Shown here one piece after another: positions 7,461 to 16,561 of a DNA stretch of 64,000 nucleotides (position 1 is the stretch's first letter; each line of letters starts with the position of its first letter). The DNA is from an uncultured Lachnospiraceae bacterium (GTDB lineage: Bacteria; Bacillota; Clostridia; Lachnospirales; Lachnospiraceae), in assembly GCA_910588955.1 (NCBI GenBank), contig CAJURQ010000003.1, positions 186,001-250,000 of the forward strand, given 5' to 3'. The notes beneath the pieces were generated by a model, which saw nothing but the letters and a program-made list of their open reading frames with translations, made no database searches and was not told the origin of the DNA. Made by a program: the position numbers and the translations under genes.

Positions 7461-9467
7461 ATGAATAGAATGAAATTACTGCCGGTCATGGCGTTCAGAG
7501 GGGTGAGGCAGAATAAGCTGGTTTACCGTCCCTATCTCATGGCGTGTTTTTTTTCCGTGTTCAGCTATTACCTGTTCTCTTCCCTTCTGCACAACGACTT
7601 GATGGAGAGACTGCCAAAGGCGGCGTATGCGTGGCTGATGCTCGCGCTGGGAAAGGGGCTGCTCTCCATCATTCTGCTGTTGTTTCTTATCTATGCGGGC
7701 AGTTTTTTACAGAAGCGGCGGAAGCGGGAGCTGGGACTTTACAGTCTTTTGGGATTGGAACGCAAACACATCGGCATCATGCTTTTCTGGGAAAATCTGG
7801 GAATGTATCTGGTCAGCGTTTCGGCGGGGGTCATACTCGGTTTTGTGCTGAATAAGCTGATGTTTCTCCTGCTGCTTCGCATGTCGCGGTTACCTGTGGA
7901 TGTGGCGTTTCGTTTTTCCATGGATGCGGTCATCGAGACGCTCCGGTATTTTGCGGCTGTTTTTCTCTGCGTCTATGTCAAAAGCCTGTGGAGCTTTTAC
8001 CGCATGAAGCCGACAGAACTTTTGTCCGAGAGCAGGAAGGGGGAGAAGGAGCCCCGGCGGATCGCGCTGTGGTCTGCGGTTGGCGCCGTTTTGCTTGTTT
8101 GCGGCTATTATATTTCCGTCACAAGCAAACTGGACGAAATGATTTTTACAGACTTTTTTCTGGCAGTATTTCTGGTGGTGCTCGGCACGTACTTTGTGTT
8201 CACCTCAGGGAGCGTGGCTTTCCTGCGGTTTTTGAAGAAAAGGAAAAACATATACTACAGACCGTCCAATCAGGTGACCATCTCGGGCATGTTGTACCGC
8301 ATGAAAAAGAATGCGGCGGGGCTGTCCAATATCTGCATCTTCTCCACGATGCTTCTGATTACGTTGACTTGTACGGTCACTTTATGGACGGGGATGGATC
8401 AGATCGCCTACTACGATTACCCTTATGATATGGAGGCTTCCTATTCGGAGAGCAGCGACGTGGCGGAAAAGGCGAGGGAGAAGGCGGCGGAACTCTCAGA
8501 AGAGCACGGGCAGGGGGTATGGCGGCTGGACGATTACTACGCCATGGCACTTAACTGCGGAAGGGTCGAGGGAAGCAATGCGTTTGTGTCCGCCGCCGGA
8601 CTGGAATTTGCCGACCAGTTCGCTGTCACGCTGCTTTTGCTGGATGACTATAACCGTCTGGAAGGGCAGAATAAAAGTCTGGAGGAGGACGAAGTGCTGC
8701 TGTATTCCACGGGTTCGTCTTTCGGGTATGACAGTGTAAACTTTTTGGGTGTGGAGGCGGCGGTCAAGGAGGAGCCGGAGCGGATTTATCCTTTTCCGCA
8801 GGCAAAAAACAGGATGTTCAACTTTACCGCCCAGTATGTGATTGTGGTGAAGGACTGGCAGGCGTTTGACCGGTTTGTGTCGGCGTGGGCGGTGACGAAC
8901 GGCGTGACCGATCTGGAAGGGTTTCTGCACAGCGGCGAGAGGCGTCTCAGCATTCTGCTTGACGGGAAGGAGACGGAGCGGGACGCCTTTATCGAAGCGT
9001 GGTCGGTGTGGTGTCAGGGGCAGCAGGGTTTTCTGCGGCTTGATAATGGTCTGGATGGCAGGGATGAGGACCGATCCATGAACGGCGGTCTGCTCTTTAT
9101 CGGTATGGTATTCGGGCTTCTGTTCTTTATGTGCCTGCTGCTCATCATGTACTTTAAACAGGTGTCGGAAGGGTACGAGGATCAGGACAGTTTCGGGATT
9201 ATGAGGAAGGTCGGCATGAGCGACGCGGAAATCCGAGGAACGATCCGCAGGCAGATTCTTCTCGTGTTTTTCCTGCCTCTTGCGGGGGCGCTTCTGCACA
9301 CGGCGGCGGGACTTGTGATGGTGAACGGGCTACTGGCGGCGCTGCGGTTTTTTGACACCGGGCTTCTGATCCGCTGCTGTGTGGGTGTGGCGACGGTGGT
9401 TGCGCTTCTCTACGGGGGAAGTTATGTGATGACGGCGGGGACTTATTACCGGATTGTGAGAAAGTGA
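7461..9467 (+). CDS. FtsX-family ABC permease, BceB-like
   Basis: 668 residues, the usual size for BceB. The ATG at 7461 has GGGAGGTGA upstream. The order is TM1, three further helices (to about residue 180), a second group ending near residue 320, a large extracellular domain of about 210 residues, then three C-terminal helices. This ten-helix layout with one large loop is diagnostic for BceB/VraG-type permeases that recognise lipid II-binding peptides. The BceS-like kinase encoded upstream is expected to form a complex with it. Confidence 0.9.
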   Translation: MNRMKLLPVMAFRGVRQNKLVYRPYLMACFFSVFSYYLFSSLLHNDLMERLPKAAYAWLMLALGKGLLSIILLLFLIYAGSFLQKRRKRELGLYSLLGLERKHIGIMLFWENLGMYLVSVSAGVILGFVLNKLMFLLLLRMSRLPVDVAFRFSMDAVIETLRYFAAVFLCVYVKSLWSFYRMKPTELLSESRKGEKEPRRIALWSAVGAVLLVCGYYISVTSKLDEMIFTDFFLAVFLVVLGTYFVFTSGSVAFLRFLKKRKNIYYRPSNQVTISGMLYRMKKNAAGLSNICIFSTMLLITLTCTVTLWTGMDQIAYYDYPYDMEASYSESSDVAEKAREKAAELSEEHGQGVWRLDDYYAMALNCGRVEGSNAFVSAAGLEFADQFAVTLLLLDDYNRLEGQNKSLEEDEVLLYSTGSSFGYDSVNFLGVEAAVKEEPERIYPFPQAKNRMFNFTAQYVIVVKDWQAFDRFVSAWAVTNGVTDLEGFLHSGERRLSILLDGKETERDAFIEAWSVWCQGQQGFLRLDNGLDGRDEDRSMNGGLLFIGMVFGLLFFMCLLLIMYFKQVSEGYEDQDSFGIMRKVGMSDAEIRGTIRRQILLVFFLPLAGALLHTAAGLVMVNGLLAALRFFDTGLLIRCCVGVATVVALLYGGSYVMTAGTYYRIVRK

Positions 9468-9475
9468 AAATGACA

Positions 9476-9501
9476 GAAGCGTCCCGTGACGGGGACGCTT
9501 C
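9476..9501. terminator. Bidirectional terminator hairpin
   Basis: GAAGCGTCCC (9476-9485) pairs perfectly with GGGACGCTTC (9492-9501) over a six-base loop, between the permease gene and the convergent Cys-rich protein gene. Confidence 0.75.
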
Positions 9502-9505
9502 GTTG

Positions 9506-9946
9506 TCAGCTCCTGTAAAGATCGGCGATCTGGAGAGACTTATCAGGGAAGTTCTCCTTGATATACATCAGATACTGCAGGGCGCTGCCTTCATACGGCT
9601 GCACGTCGCCTAAAAGCCCCACCTCGTAGCAGCTCCTTATGACATTGATGATGCAGTCCTCCGTATGATCTTCTTTGCAGTCCTTACACTCTTTCAAGAT
9701 ATGCGCGATCGCCGTTTCCAGTTCCACCTCGTCAAACACCTTGAAGTCCATCGTGGGAATATGAGCCATTCCCTGCGTAACCTCCTTTTTAGGCGCCTGT
9801 TTGTAATCGTTGATGCACTGTTTTCCGTATCCGATGATACAGTTGCTTTTTTGACACTGTCCGCATGTCGTCTCTTTTCTGCAGCAGTTTTCCAAATCGT
9901 TTCCTACCAGCCCGGCATCTAAGCCCTTTTTATGTTCTTCCGCCAT
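9506..9946 (-). CDS. Cysteine-rich protein of unknown function
   Basis: 146 residues, no transmembrane segment or signal peptide. Two cysteine clusters are seen: CC-x5-C-x2-C-x4-C-x8-C near residues 21-45, and C-x2-C-x7-C-x7-C near residues 87-107. This suggests metal or Fe-S binding, but no known fold is recognised. GGGAGG precedes the ATG. A minus-strand promoter, TTGCCT then TATAGT with an 18-bp spacer, lies at about 9999-10022. It is transcribed alone. Confidence 0.75.
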   Translation of the reverse strand: MAEEHKKGLDAGLVGNDLENCCRKETTCGQCQKSNCIIGYGKQCINDYKQAPKKEVTQGMAHIPTMDFKVFDEVELETAIAHILKECKDCKEDHTEDCIINVIRSCYEVGLLGDVQPYEGSALQYLMYIKENFPDKSLQIADLYRS

Positions 9947-10059
9947 GTTTTTACCTCCCTGTTTTTTATGTCTGATAATCGTATGTACACTACTATACCA
10001 CGACTAATCCGGGGCAGGCAATAGGAATTCTTTGCAGCCTGCAGAAATTTCTGAACCTG

Positions 10060-10088
10060 TTGAAATTCGTCCAGGATGCCGATATTAT
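10060..10088 (+). promoter_or_regulatory. Sigma-A promoter of the coiled-coil protein gene
   Basis: TTGAAA (10060-10065) and TATTAT (10083-10088) with a 17-bp spacer, about 50 bp before the start at 10138. Confidence 0.6.
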
Positions 10089-10137
10089 AAGTAACACTGT
10101 GGGTGGAATTAGAAGTCAGGCGGGAGGTTTACAACTT

Positions 10138-10746
10138 ATGAAAATTGGCGAAGCACAAAAAGCGTATAGACAGCAGCTCAGCCTTTTAAGGGGAGAGAAA
10201 AGGGATTTTGTAAAACAGCGGGAGGAAAACCGCAAAAAAATGGAGGAGGCGAGAAAGAAGAGCGAGGAGCAGGGCGTGACTTTTGAGCTCTCCGAAGCTT
10301 ACCTGCAGCGGGAAAAGGAACTGCAGGAGAAAATCGACGAGCTTTCCGGGCAGATCGACAAAAACGAGAAGACCCTCGACGAACTGATAGAGCAGGAAGT
10401 CGGCATCTTTAACAGCGTGGTGGCAGAGCAGCAGGGCGACGCATGGAAAGAGTACGGCGAGGAGATGGCGAAGTGTCTGGAGATCGCCAGAAGGATCAGC
10501 CGCGGCGACCGCGTGCCCGCACAGGACGAAAAGAAGCTGATGGATTTTAACATGGATATCTATAAGATGGCGAAAGAGATGGCGGCAATGAATACGGAGG
10601 GTGAGCACAAGGAATGGGATTCGCTCTGGGGCGAGGAGGAAGAGAAGGAGTATGAAGATCCCTTTGAGGCGTCCCAGAATGCGGAGACGAATGTGGGGAT
10701 GCCGGAGGGCATGGAAACGGCGGAAACGGAGATTCCTTCCGAATAG
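10138..10746 (+). CDS. Coiled-coil protein of unknown function
   Basis: 202 residues from the ATG at 10138, with CGGGAGGT upstream. Residues 10-110 are charged and heptad-like (REENRKKMEEARKKSEEQ), interrupted and resumed to about residue 120, so a long coiled coil is expected. The C-terminal 40 residues are strongly acidic. No signal peptide or known domain is seen. It ends 26 bp before the MATE exporter gene, so the two are probably co-transcribed. Similar short coiled-coil proteins occur in Lachnospiraceae without a known role. Confidence 0.75.
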   Translation: MKIGEAQKAYRQQLSLLRGEKRDFVKQREENRKKMEEARKKSEEQGVTFELSEAYLQREKELQEKIDELSGQIDKNEKTLDELIEQEVGIFNSVVAEQQGDAWKEYGEEMAKCLEIARRISRGDRVPAQDEKKLMDFNMDIYKMAKEMAAMNTEGEHKEWDSLWGEEEEKEYEDPFEASQNAETNVGMPEGMETAETEIPSE

Positions 10747-10772
10747 GCGGAGAGGGCAGGTTTTGGAATGCG

Positions 10773-12116
10773 ATGAAAAGTGCGAAAGACATGACTGAGG
10801 GCAGCCCGTTTGCCCTGCTGTTTGGATTTGCCTTTTCCCTGATGGTCGGCAATGTGTTTCAACAGCTGTATACCTTTGTGGACACGATGATCGTGGGAAA
10901 ATATCTTGGTGTGACGGCACTGGCGGCTCTGGGTGCGACAGAGTGGCTGGTGTTTGTCATGTTTGGGTGCGTGCAGGGAATCACGCAGGGATTTTCTATC
11001 AGTATGGCAAAACGGTTTGGAAGCAGGGATGAAGAGGAACTGAAAAAAGACATGGGCGGCAGTATTTTCCTCTGTCTTATTTTAAGTATTTTATTTACGG
11101 CGGTTGGAGAAGTGTTATGTAAACCCATATTGGCGCTGCTCCATACGCCGCAGGATATGATTGGGATGGCGCAGGTCTATCTGCGGACGCTCTATGGCGG
11201 GGTGTGCATTTCTTTTGGGTATAACAGTCTGGCTGCGTTTCTGCGGGCGGCGGGTGACAGCAGGACACCGCTGATTGCGGTCTCTCTGGCGGCGGTCTGC
11301 AATATTGTTCTGGATTTCATATTTGTGGTGATACTGCATCTGGGGGTTTTTGGCGCGGCGTTTGCCACCCTGCTTTCACAGCTTTTTTCGGCAGTATATT
11401 GTCTTTGGGCGATAAAAAGAGGCGGTTTTGTAAGACCCGGACGGGCGGATTTTGCGATACAGCCGGAAAGGCTCGGGCAGCTTCTTGCGCTTGGGATTCC
11501 AATGGGACTGCAGAATGTGATCACCGGGATGGGCGGCGTCGCTGTGCAGTCGGTTATCAACGGCTTCGGCACTATTTTTGTGGCGGGATTTACGGCGGCG
11601 AATAAGCTTTACGGTTTATTGGAGACGGCGGCGGTTTCTTACAGTTACGCGGTGGTATCTTACACAGGGCAGAATGTGGGAGCGGGCGACTACGAGAGAG
11701 TAAAAAAGGGGTTTGGCGCAGCCTGTGTGCTGGGGGTTGCGACCTCAGTGGCTATGTCTTTTGTTATGTTAACCTTTGGCGAGCCCATTCTGAGGTGTTT
11801 TCTTTCGGGGGAGGAAAAGGTATTGGCGCAGACATTGGAAGTCGGCTGTGCGTTTCTTGAAATTCTTGCCGCCTTTTTCTGGCTTTTGTATCTGCTTTAT
11901 ATAATTAGGGCGTGCGTGCAGGGGATGGGAAATACGCTGCTGCCCATGTGCTCCAGTTTTTTGCAGCTTGCTATGCGGGTGGGCTGCGCCTTTTTCCTGA
12001 CAAAGAAGATCGGTCAGGCGGGTGTATTCTGGGGAGAAGTGTGCGCGTGGTTTTTGGCGGATGTGTTTTTGTGCCTTTGTCTGTTGTGGGTGTATCGGCG
12101 GGAGACTATGGGATGA
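10773..12116 (+). CDS. MATE-family multidrug/cation efflux transporter
   Basis: 447 residues with about twelve transmembrane helices in two homologous halves. The N-terminus reads DMTEGSPFALLFGFAFSLM, then NVFQQLYTFVDTMIVGKYLG, the signature of the NorM/DinF/MepA-type MATE superfamily. It exports cationic compounds using an ion gradient. The substrate is not predictable. It follows the coiled-coil gene closely and ends in a strong terminator. Confidence 0.92.
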   Translation: MKSAKDMTEGSPFALLFGFAFSLMVGNVFQQLYTFVDTMIVGKYLGVTALAALGATEWLVFVMFGCVQGITQGFSISMAKRFGSRDEEELKKDMGGSIFLCLILSILFTAVGEVLCKPILALLHTPQDMIGMAQVYLRTLYGGVCISFGYNSLAAFLRAAGDSRTPLIAVSLAAVCNIVLDFIFVVILHLGVFGAAFATLLSQLFSAVYCLWAIKRGGFVRPGRADFAIQPERLGQLLALGIPMGLQNVITGMGGVAVQSVINGFGTIFVAGFTAANKLYGLLETAAVSYSYAVVSYTGQNVGAGDYERVKKGFGAACVLGVATSVAMSFVMLTFGEPILRCFLSGEEKVLAQTLEVGCAFLEILAAFFWLLYLLYIIRACVQGMGNTLLPMCSSFLQLAMRVGCAFFLTKKIGQAGVFWGEVCAWFLADVFLCLCLLWVYRRETMG

Positions 12117-12164
12117 AAATATTTGGACAAAGTTACATTTTTGTTGAGCGTGAATTTTTTGATG

Positions 12165-12187
12165 GAGTCCTTCGGGGCTCTTTTTTT
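12165..12187 (+). terminator. Rho-independent terminator after the MATE gene
   Basis: GAGTCC-TTCG-GGGCTC hairpin with a UUCG tetraloop, followed by seven T residues (12181-12187). Confidence 0.85.
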
Positions 12188-12190
12188 GAT

Positions 12191-12275
12191 GCGCAGCCCC
12201 ATGCTGAGGAAGTATGCCGCTAAAGCGGCACATGGGGCGCGCGGCGAGTAGGGGAAGAAGAATCTTCCTAACTCG
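12191..12275. repeat. Two tandem intergenic hairpins (REP-like)
   Basis: First hairpin: GCGCAGCCCCATG (12191-12203) pairs with CATGGGGCGCGC (12231-12242) and encloses a second perfect stem, TGCCGCT/AGCGGCA. Second hairpin: CGAGT-AGG-GGAAG with CTTCC-TA-ACTCG (12245-12275). They fill much of the gap between the MATE terminator and the defence-island promoter. Confidence 0.6.
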
Positions 12276-12369
12276 ATTAGAATGAGAATGGAAAGTTTCA
12301 GTTTGGTGTTTTAAATGCGCCTTTTTATGATTTAATTTAGTCTTTTTTTGATTAAAGACGAAATTAATA

Positions 12370-12398
12370 TTGACATTGACGTAATTACAAGATATTAT
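12370..12398 (+). promoter_or_regulatory. Sigma-A promoter of the Fic/hsd operon
   Basis: TTGACA (12370-12375) and TATTAT (12393-12398) with a 17-bp spacer, about 40 bp before the first Fic gene. The surrounding 100 bp are much more AT-rich than the genes upstream. Confidence 0.65.
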
Positions 12399-12444
12399 AA
12401 TAGAATAAATTGTTTGAAATTTTGACATAACAGGGGTGATATGT

Positions 12445-13506
12445 TTGAAAAATTATGATTATGGAAATAAATGGCAGAGCCTCCTGACGCCTGAAATTGT
12501 AGGATATTTAACCACGATACATGAGTTTCGGGGAGAACAGCGTCTGATAGCGGACAGGCATGCGGATGTTTTGGAAGATTTGGTGCAGATTGCGAAAATA
12601 CAGAGCACGGAAAGTTCAAATAGAATTGAGGGTATCTATACATCTGATGAGCAGCTGAGGAAACTTGTTTTAGATAAGACGAAGCCTAAGTCGAGGGACG
12701 AAAGAGAAATAGCAGGGTATCGCGATGTACTTAATACGATTCACGAGAACTATGAGCATATTCCGGCGAGAGCCTCCTTTATCTTACAGCTGCATCGTGA
12801 TCTGTATAAGTTTGAAGGAACGTGGACAGGCGGTGTCTATAAAGTTGTGGATAACGTGATTGAAGAGCAGGACGAAACAGGAAATAAGAGGGTGAGATTT
12901 CAGACCGTTCCGGCGTGGGAGACAAAGGAAGCGGTGGAAGGGCTATGCGAGGCGTATGGAAAGGTTGAAGAGGAAGGACAGGCGGATTTATTGCTGATCA
13001 TCCCCATGTTTGTTCTGGATTTTATGTGCATTCACCCTTTCAAAGACGGAAACGGCAGGATGAGCAGATTATTGACACTGCTTTTATTGTACAGAGCAGG
13101 GTATTTTGTGGGTAAGTATATTAGTATAGAAAAATTGATTGAGCAGTCTAAGGAGGCATATTACGAGGCACTGGCAGATAGCTCGGCAGATTGGCATGAG
13201 AATCGGAATGATTACAGCTTCTTTGTAAAATATATGCTTGGCGTAACTGCAGCAGCTTACCGGGAGTTTTTTGAAAGAGCAAAAATAGTTACCCGGCATA
13301 AAATGTCAAAACCGGACAGAATTGCAGAGGAAATAAAGGAACATATCGGCGTGATAACGAAAAGAGAACTGGTACAGATGTTTTCTGATATCAGTCAGAC
13401 TACGGTGCAGAGGACGCTTAACGATTTGGTAAAGGATGGAAAGATTATTAAGATAGGCGGCGGCAGATATACAAAATACAAATGGAATTGGGAGGATGAG
13501 GCGTGA
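12445..13506 (+). CDS. Fic-family protein, class II (N-terminal autoinhibition), with C-terminal winged helix
   Basis: 353 residues from a TTG at 12445, placed after AGGGGTGAT; a GTG at 12436 is the alternative. The Fic core motif HPFKDGNGR lies at about residues 197-205 and is intact, including the catalytic histidine. The N-terminal part carries SNRIEG (about residues 58-63), the S/T-x-x-x-E-G/N inhibitory motif typical of class II Fic proteins. About 60 C-terminal residues look like a winged helix (KRELVQMF, then TTVQRTLNDLVKDGKII). Fic enzymes usually transfer AMP to hydroxyl side chains. The stop overlaps the hsdM start. Confidence 0.9.
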   Translation: MKNYDYGNKWQSLLTPEIVGYLTTIHEFRGEQRLIADRHADVLEDLVQIAKIQSTESSNRIEGIYTSDEQLRKLVLDKTKPKSRDEREIAGYRDVLNTIHENYEHIPARASFILQLHRDLYKFEGTWTGGVYKVVDNVIEEQDETGNKRVRFQTVPAWETKEAVEGLCEAYGKVEEEGQADLLLIIPMFVLDFMCIHPFKDGNGRMSRLLTLLLLYRAGYFVGKYISIEKLIEQSKEAYYEALADSSADWHENRNDYSFFVKYMLGVTAAAYREFFERAKIVTRHKMSKPDRIAEEIKEHIGVITKRELVQMFSDISQTTVQRTLNDLVKDGKIIKIGGGRYTKYKWNWEDEA

Positions 13507-15020
13507 TGGTTACAGGAGAGCTGAGAAATAAAATAGATGCCCTTTGGGATGCGTTTGCGGCGGGCGGTTTGGTGAATCCGCTGGAAGTGATCGAGCAGAT
13601 TACCTATTTGATATTCATTCATGATTTGGATGTTTCGGATACCATGCGGGAGAAAGAGAGTATTATGCTTGGACTGCCCTTTCAGAGTATTTTTGCCGGG
13701 CAGGTAAGCGTCGGAGACAGAGAGGTGGAGGGAAGAAACTTGAAATGGTCTGTGTTCCATGACTTCCCGGCGCAGAAAATGTATTCGGTCGTGCAGGAAT
13801 GGGTGTTCCCGTTCATGAAAAATCTGCATGGAGACAAGGATAGCGCCTATGCAAAGTATATGGATGACGCAATCTTTAAGCTGCCGACGCCCCTTCTTTT
13901 GTCAAAGGTGGTGGATTCACTGGACGATATTTTTGCACTGATGGAGCAGGTGAAGGATGTTGACATCAGGGGAGATGTATATGAGTATCTGCTTTCTAAG
14001 ATTGCGCAGTCGGGGTTAAATGGACAGTTTCGCACGCCGAGACATATTATCCGTATGATGGTGGAACTGATGAAACCTTCCGCGGAGGATGTGATATGCG
14101 ATCCGGCTTGCGGCACATCTGGATTTCTTGTGACCGCAGGAGAATATCTGAAGGAAAAACACAAGGAAGAAATCTTCTATGACAAAGTGAAAAAAGACCA
14201 TTATATGAATCATATGTTTCATGGCTATGATATGGACAGAACCATGCTGCGCATCGGCGCCATGAATATGATGACCCACGGTGTGGAGAATCCTTTTATC
14301 GAGTACAGGGACAGTTTGTCGGAACAAAATCCGGACGCAGATAAGTATTCCCTGATTTTAGCGAACCCGCCTTTTAAGGGGAGTCTTGATGCGGAAGCGG
14401 TGTCCGCGGATCTGCTTAAGGTATGCAAGACAAAGAAGACGGAACTTTTGTTTCTTGCGTTGTTTGTGAGGATGATGAAAGTGGGCGGCAGATGTGCCTG
14501 CATTGTTCCGGATGGTGTGCTGTTTGGGTCTTCAAAAGCGCATAAAGATATCAGAAAAGAACTGTTGGAAAATCAGAGACTGGAAGCAGTGATCTCCATG
14601 CCGCCCGGGGTGTTTAAGCCATACGCAGGTGTTTCCACAGGGATTCTGATTTTTACAAAGACCAACCATGGCGGGACTGATCAAGTCTGGTTTTATGATA
14701 TGCAGGCGGACGGTTTCAGTCTGGATGATAAGAGAAGCCCTATAAATGAAAATGATATTCCGGACATAATAGAACGGTTTCACAACAGGGACAGGGAAAC
14801 AGAAAGGGCGAGAACGGAGAAGTCGTTTTTCGTGTCAAAGCAGGAGATTACGGATAACGACTACGACCTGTCGATTAACAAATATAAGAAGCAGGAATAT
14901 GTGCCCGTAGAATACCCGCCGACAGGGGAAATACTGGAACAGATATTTGAGCTGGAACGGCAGATTGGGGAGGAACTGCGGGAACTTAAGGGGATGCTGG
15001 AGGAGTCGGGGGAGGTGTGA
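13506..15020 (+). CDS. hsdM: Type I restriction-modification system methyltransferase subunit
   Basis: 504 residues. An N-terminal helical HsdM domain (NKIDALWDAFAAGGLVNPLEVIEQITYLIF) precedes the N6-adenine methyltransferase core. SAM motif I is DPACGTSGFLVTAGEYL at about residue 199, and catalytic motif IV is ANPPF at about 286. It methylates the specific adenines chosen by HsdS. The ATG at 13506 overlaps the Fic stop (TGATG), so translation is probably coupled. The C-terminal helices are typical of the subunit contact region. Confidence 0.95.
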   Translation: MVTGELRNKIDALWDAFAAGGLVNPLEVIEQITYLIFIHDLDVSDTMREKESIMLGLPFQSIFAGQVSVGDREVEGRNLKWSVFHDFPAQKMYSVVQEWVFPFMKNLHGDKDSAYAKYMDDAIFKLPTPLLLSKVVDSLDDIFALMEQVKDVDIRGDVYEYLLSKIAQSGLNGQFRTPRHIIRMMVELMKPSAEDVICDPACGTSGFLVTAGEYLKEKHKEEIFYDKVKKDHYMNHMFHGYDMDRTMLRIGAMNMMTHGVENPFIEYRDSLSEQNPDADKYSLILANPPFKGSLDAEAVSADLLKVCKTKKTELLFLALFVRMMKVGGRCACIVPDGVLFGSSKAHKDIRKELLENQRLEAVISMPPGVFKPYAGVSTGILIFTKTNHGGTDQVWFYDMQADGFSLDDKRSPINENDIPDIIERFHNRDRETERARTEKSFFVSKQEITDNDYDLSINKYKKQEYVPVEYPPTGEILEQIFELERQIGEELRELKGMLEESGEV

Positions 15021-15039
15021 GTAATGGGGAAAAATACTT

Positions 15040-15174
15040 TTGTCAAAATTTTCGACAGAAGGGGAAAAACTGATTGACGATCATACTTTGGTTGCGCTGA
15101 CCATTATGATTGCGGAGTCCCGGCCGGAGGAGATGGAAATGATGGTTACGGTGGTGATGAATTGCATTAATTAA
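15040..15174 (+). CDS. Possible small protein between hsdM and hsdS
   Basis: An open frame of 44 codons from a TTG at 15040 to TAA at 15172-15174, 19 bp after hsdM. The predicted product is acidic at first and ends in hydrophobic, Met-rich residues (RPEEMEMMVTVVMNCIN). The ribosome binding site is weak (ATGGGGA too far upstream). It could be a true small operon member or a remnant of a longer gene. No family is recognised. Confidence 0.3.
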   Translation: MSKFSTEGEKLIDDHTLVALTIMIAESRPEEMEMMVTVVMNCIN

Positions 15175-15243
15175 AAAAGAAGCATGTAAGCCGACAGAAT
15201 CTTGAATATGCAAGATCTTTCGGTAGGAAACAGCTTCTTTTAG
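15175..15243 (+). terminator. Nested stem-loop between hsdM and hsdS
   Basis: AAGAAGC near 15176 pairs with GCTTCTT near 15233. Inside lie CCGA/TCGG and a perfect ATCTTG-AATATG-CAAGAT hairpin. A short T-run follows. It could be a partial terminator that tunes hsdS against hsdM, or a repeat remnant. Confidence 0.45.
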
Positions 15244-15301
15244 AGTTGGCATAGAATAAAAGAACCGTGCTGTCAAGAAAAATATATGGGGTGATGAATA
15301 A

Positions 15302-16435
15302 ATGTCAAATACAGTTCGTTTAGGTGATGTTGCAACGTATATAAATGGATATGCATTTAAACCCGAAGACAGGGGAACGGAAGGGTTGCCAATTATCAGA
15401 ATACAGGATTTAACAGGAAATGCATATGATTTGGGTTTCTATTCAGGGGAATATCCAGAAAGAATTGAAATTAATAATGGAGACGTGCTTATCTCGTGGT
15501 CAGCAAGTCTGGGTGTTTACATATGGGATAAAGGCAAAGCACTGTTAAATCAGCATATTTTTAAAGTTGTGTTTGATAAGTTAGAAATAGATAAGCAGTT
15601 TTTTGTCTATGCAGTGCACCATAAACTTCGTGAAATGGAATCAAAAACTCATGGCGCAACTATGAAGCATATAGTGAAAAAGGAATTTGACAATACGACG
15701 ATTCCTTATCCGAATATGGAGACGCAATGTGATATTGCAAATAGAATTGATAAAGTGGAAGGGTTGCTAAAGAAGAGGCAAGAGGAGCTTCGGCTTTTGG
15801 ATGATTTGATTAAATCTCGGTTTGTGGAAATGTTTGGGGATCCAATCCATAACGAGAAAGGTTGGGAAATAGGTACTGTTGAAGATGCATGTGACGACAT
15901 ATACGGTGGTGGAACACCATCAAAAGCACATCCAGAATATTATGAGAACGGGAATATCCCGTGGGTTTCTTCAAAAGATATGAAGACGGATGTACTATAT
16001 GATAGTCAGATTCATATAAATCAGCTTGGCGTGGATAATAGTACTGCAAAAATGGTTCCTGTCAATTCAGTAATAATGGTTATTAGAAGTGGTATTTTAA
16101 AGCATACATTACCAGTGGCAATTAATGCTGTTCCTGTTACCGTTAATCAAGATTTGAAAGTATTTATTCCTAAAAAAGATGTTTTGACAAGATTCTTAGC
16201 TGTTCAATTCAAGATGCATGAAAAAGACATTTTATCTGCGGTAAGAGCGGTCACAGCTGATAATATTGAATTTAATTCATTAAAGCAAAGAAAGATAATT
16301 ATTCCACCATTGAGGATTCAACAGCAGTTTTGTGATTTTACAAAAAAGGTGGATAAACTAAAATCCACAACACAGCAATCCATTAATGAATTACAGCTTT
16401 TGTTTGACAGCCTGATGCAGAAATATTTTGGTTAA
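15302..16435 (+). CDS. hsdS: Type I restriction-modification specificity subunit
   Basis: 377 residues. Two target-recognition domains are seen: TRD1 about residues 1-145 and TRD2 about 190-345. Each is followed by a conserved helical spacer (QCDIANRIDKVEGLLKKRQEE, then QQFCDFTKKVDKLKSTTQQS). The central LDDLIKSRFVEMFGDP and the terminal LFDSLMQKYFG repeat each other, as usual for HsdS. It selects the bipartite DNA site. The gene is more AT-rich than hsdM and hsdR, consistent with exchange of specificity genes. GGGGTGATG lies before the ATG. Confidence 0.93.
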   Translation: MSNTVRLGDVATYINGYAFKPEDRGTEGLPIIRIQDLTGNAYDLGFYSGEYPERIEINNGDVLISWSASLGVYIWDKGKALLNQHIFKVVFDKLEIDKQFFVYAVHHKLREMESKTHGATMKHIVKKEFDNTTIPYPNMETQCDIANRIDKVEGLLKKRQEELRLLDDLIKSRFVEMFGDPIHNEKGWEIGTVEDACDDIYGGGTPSKAHPEYYENGNIPWVSSKDMKTDVLYDSQIHINQLGVDNSTAKMVPVNSVIMVIRSGILKHTLPVAINAVPVTVNQDLKVFIPKKDVLTRFLAVQFKMHEKDILSAVRAVTADNIEFNSLKQRKIIIPPLRIQQQFCDFTKKVDKLKSTTQQSINELQLLFDSLMQKYFG

Positions 16436-16446
16436 AGCAGCCCTTG

Positions 16447-16475
16447 TTTACAATGTAATTACTATGCTGTATGAT
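16447..16475 (+). promoter_or_regulatory. Candidate promoter of the AAA/TOPRIM pair
   Basis: TTTACA (16447-16452) and TATGAT (16470-16475) with a 17-bp spacer in the 126-bp gap after hsdS. About 20 bp downstream is an inverted repeat TACTACT-N8-AGTAGTA (16496-16517), a possible operator. This suggests the pair can be expressed apart from the hsd genes. Confidence 0.5.
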
Positions 16476-16561
16476 GAGAATTAAGAACTTTCCTATACTA
16501 CTTGCAAGATAGTAGTAAACAAAATCAATTAGCAAATTAAATTTGGAGGTGTTTCATAAGT

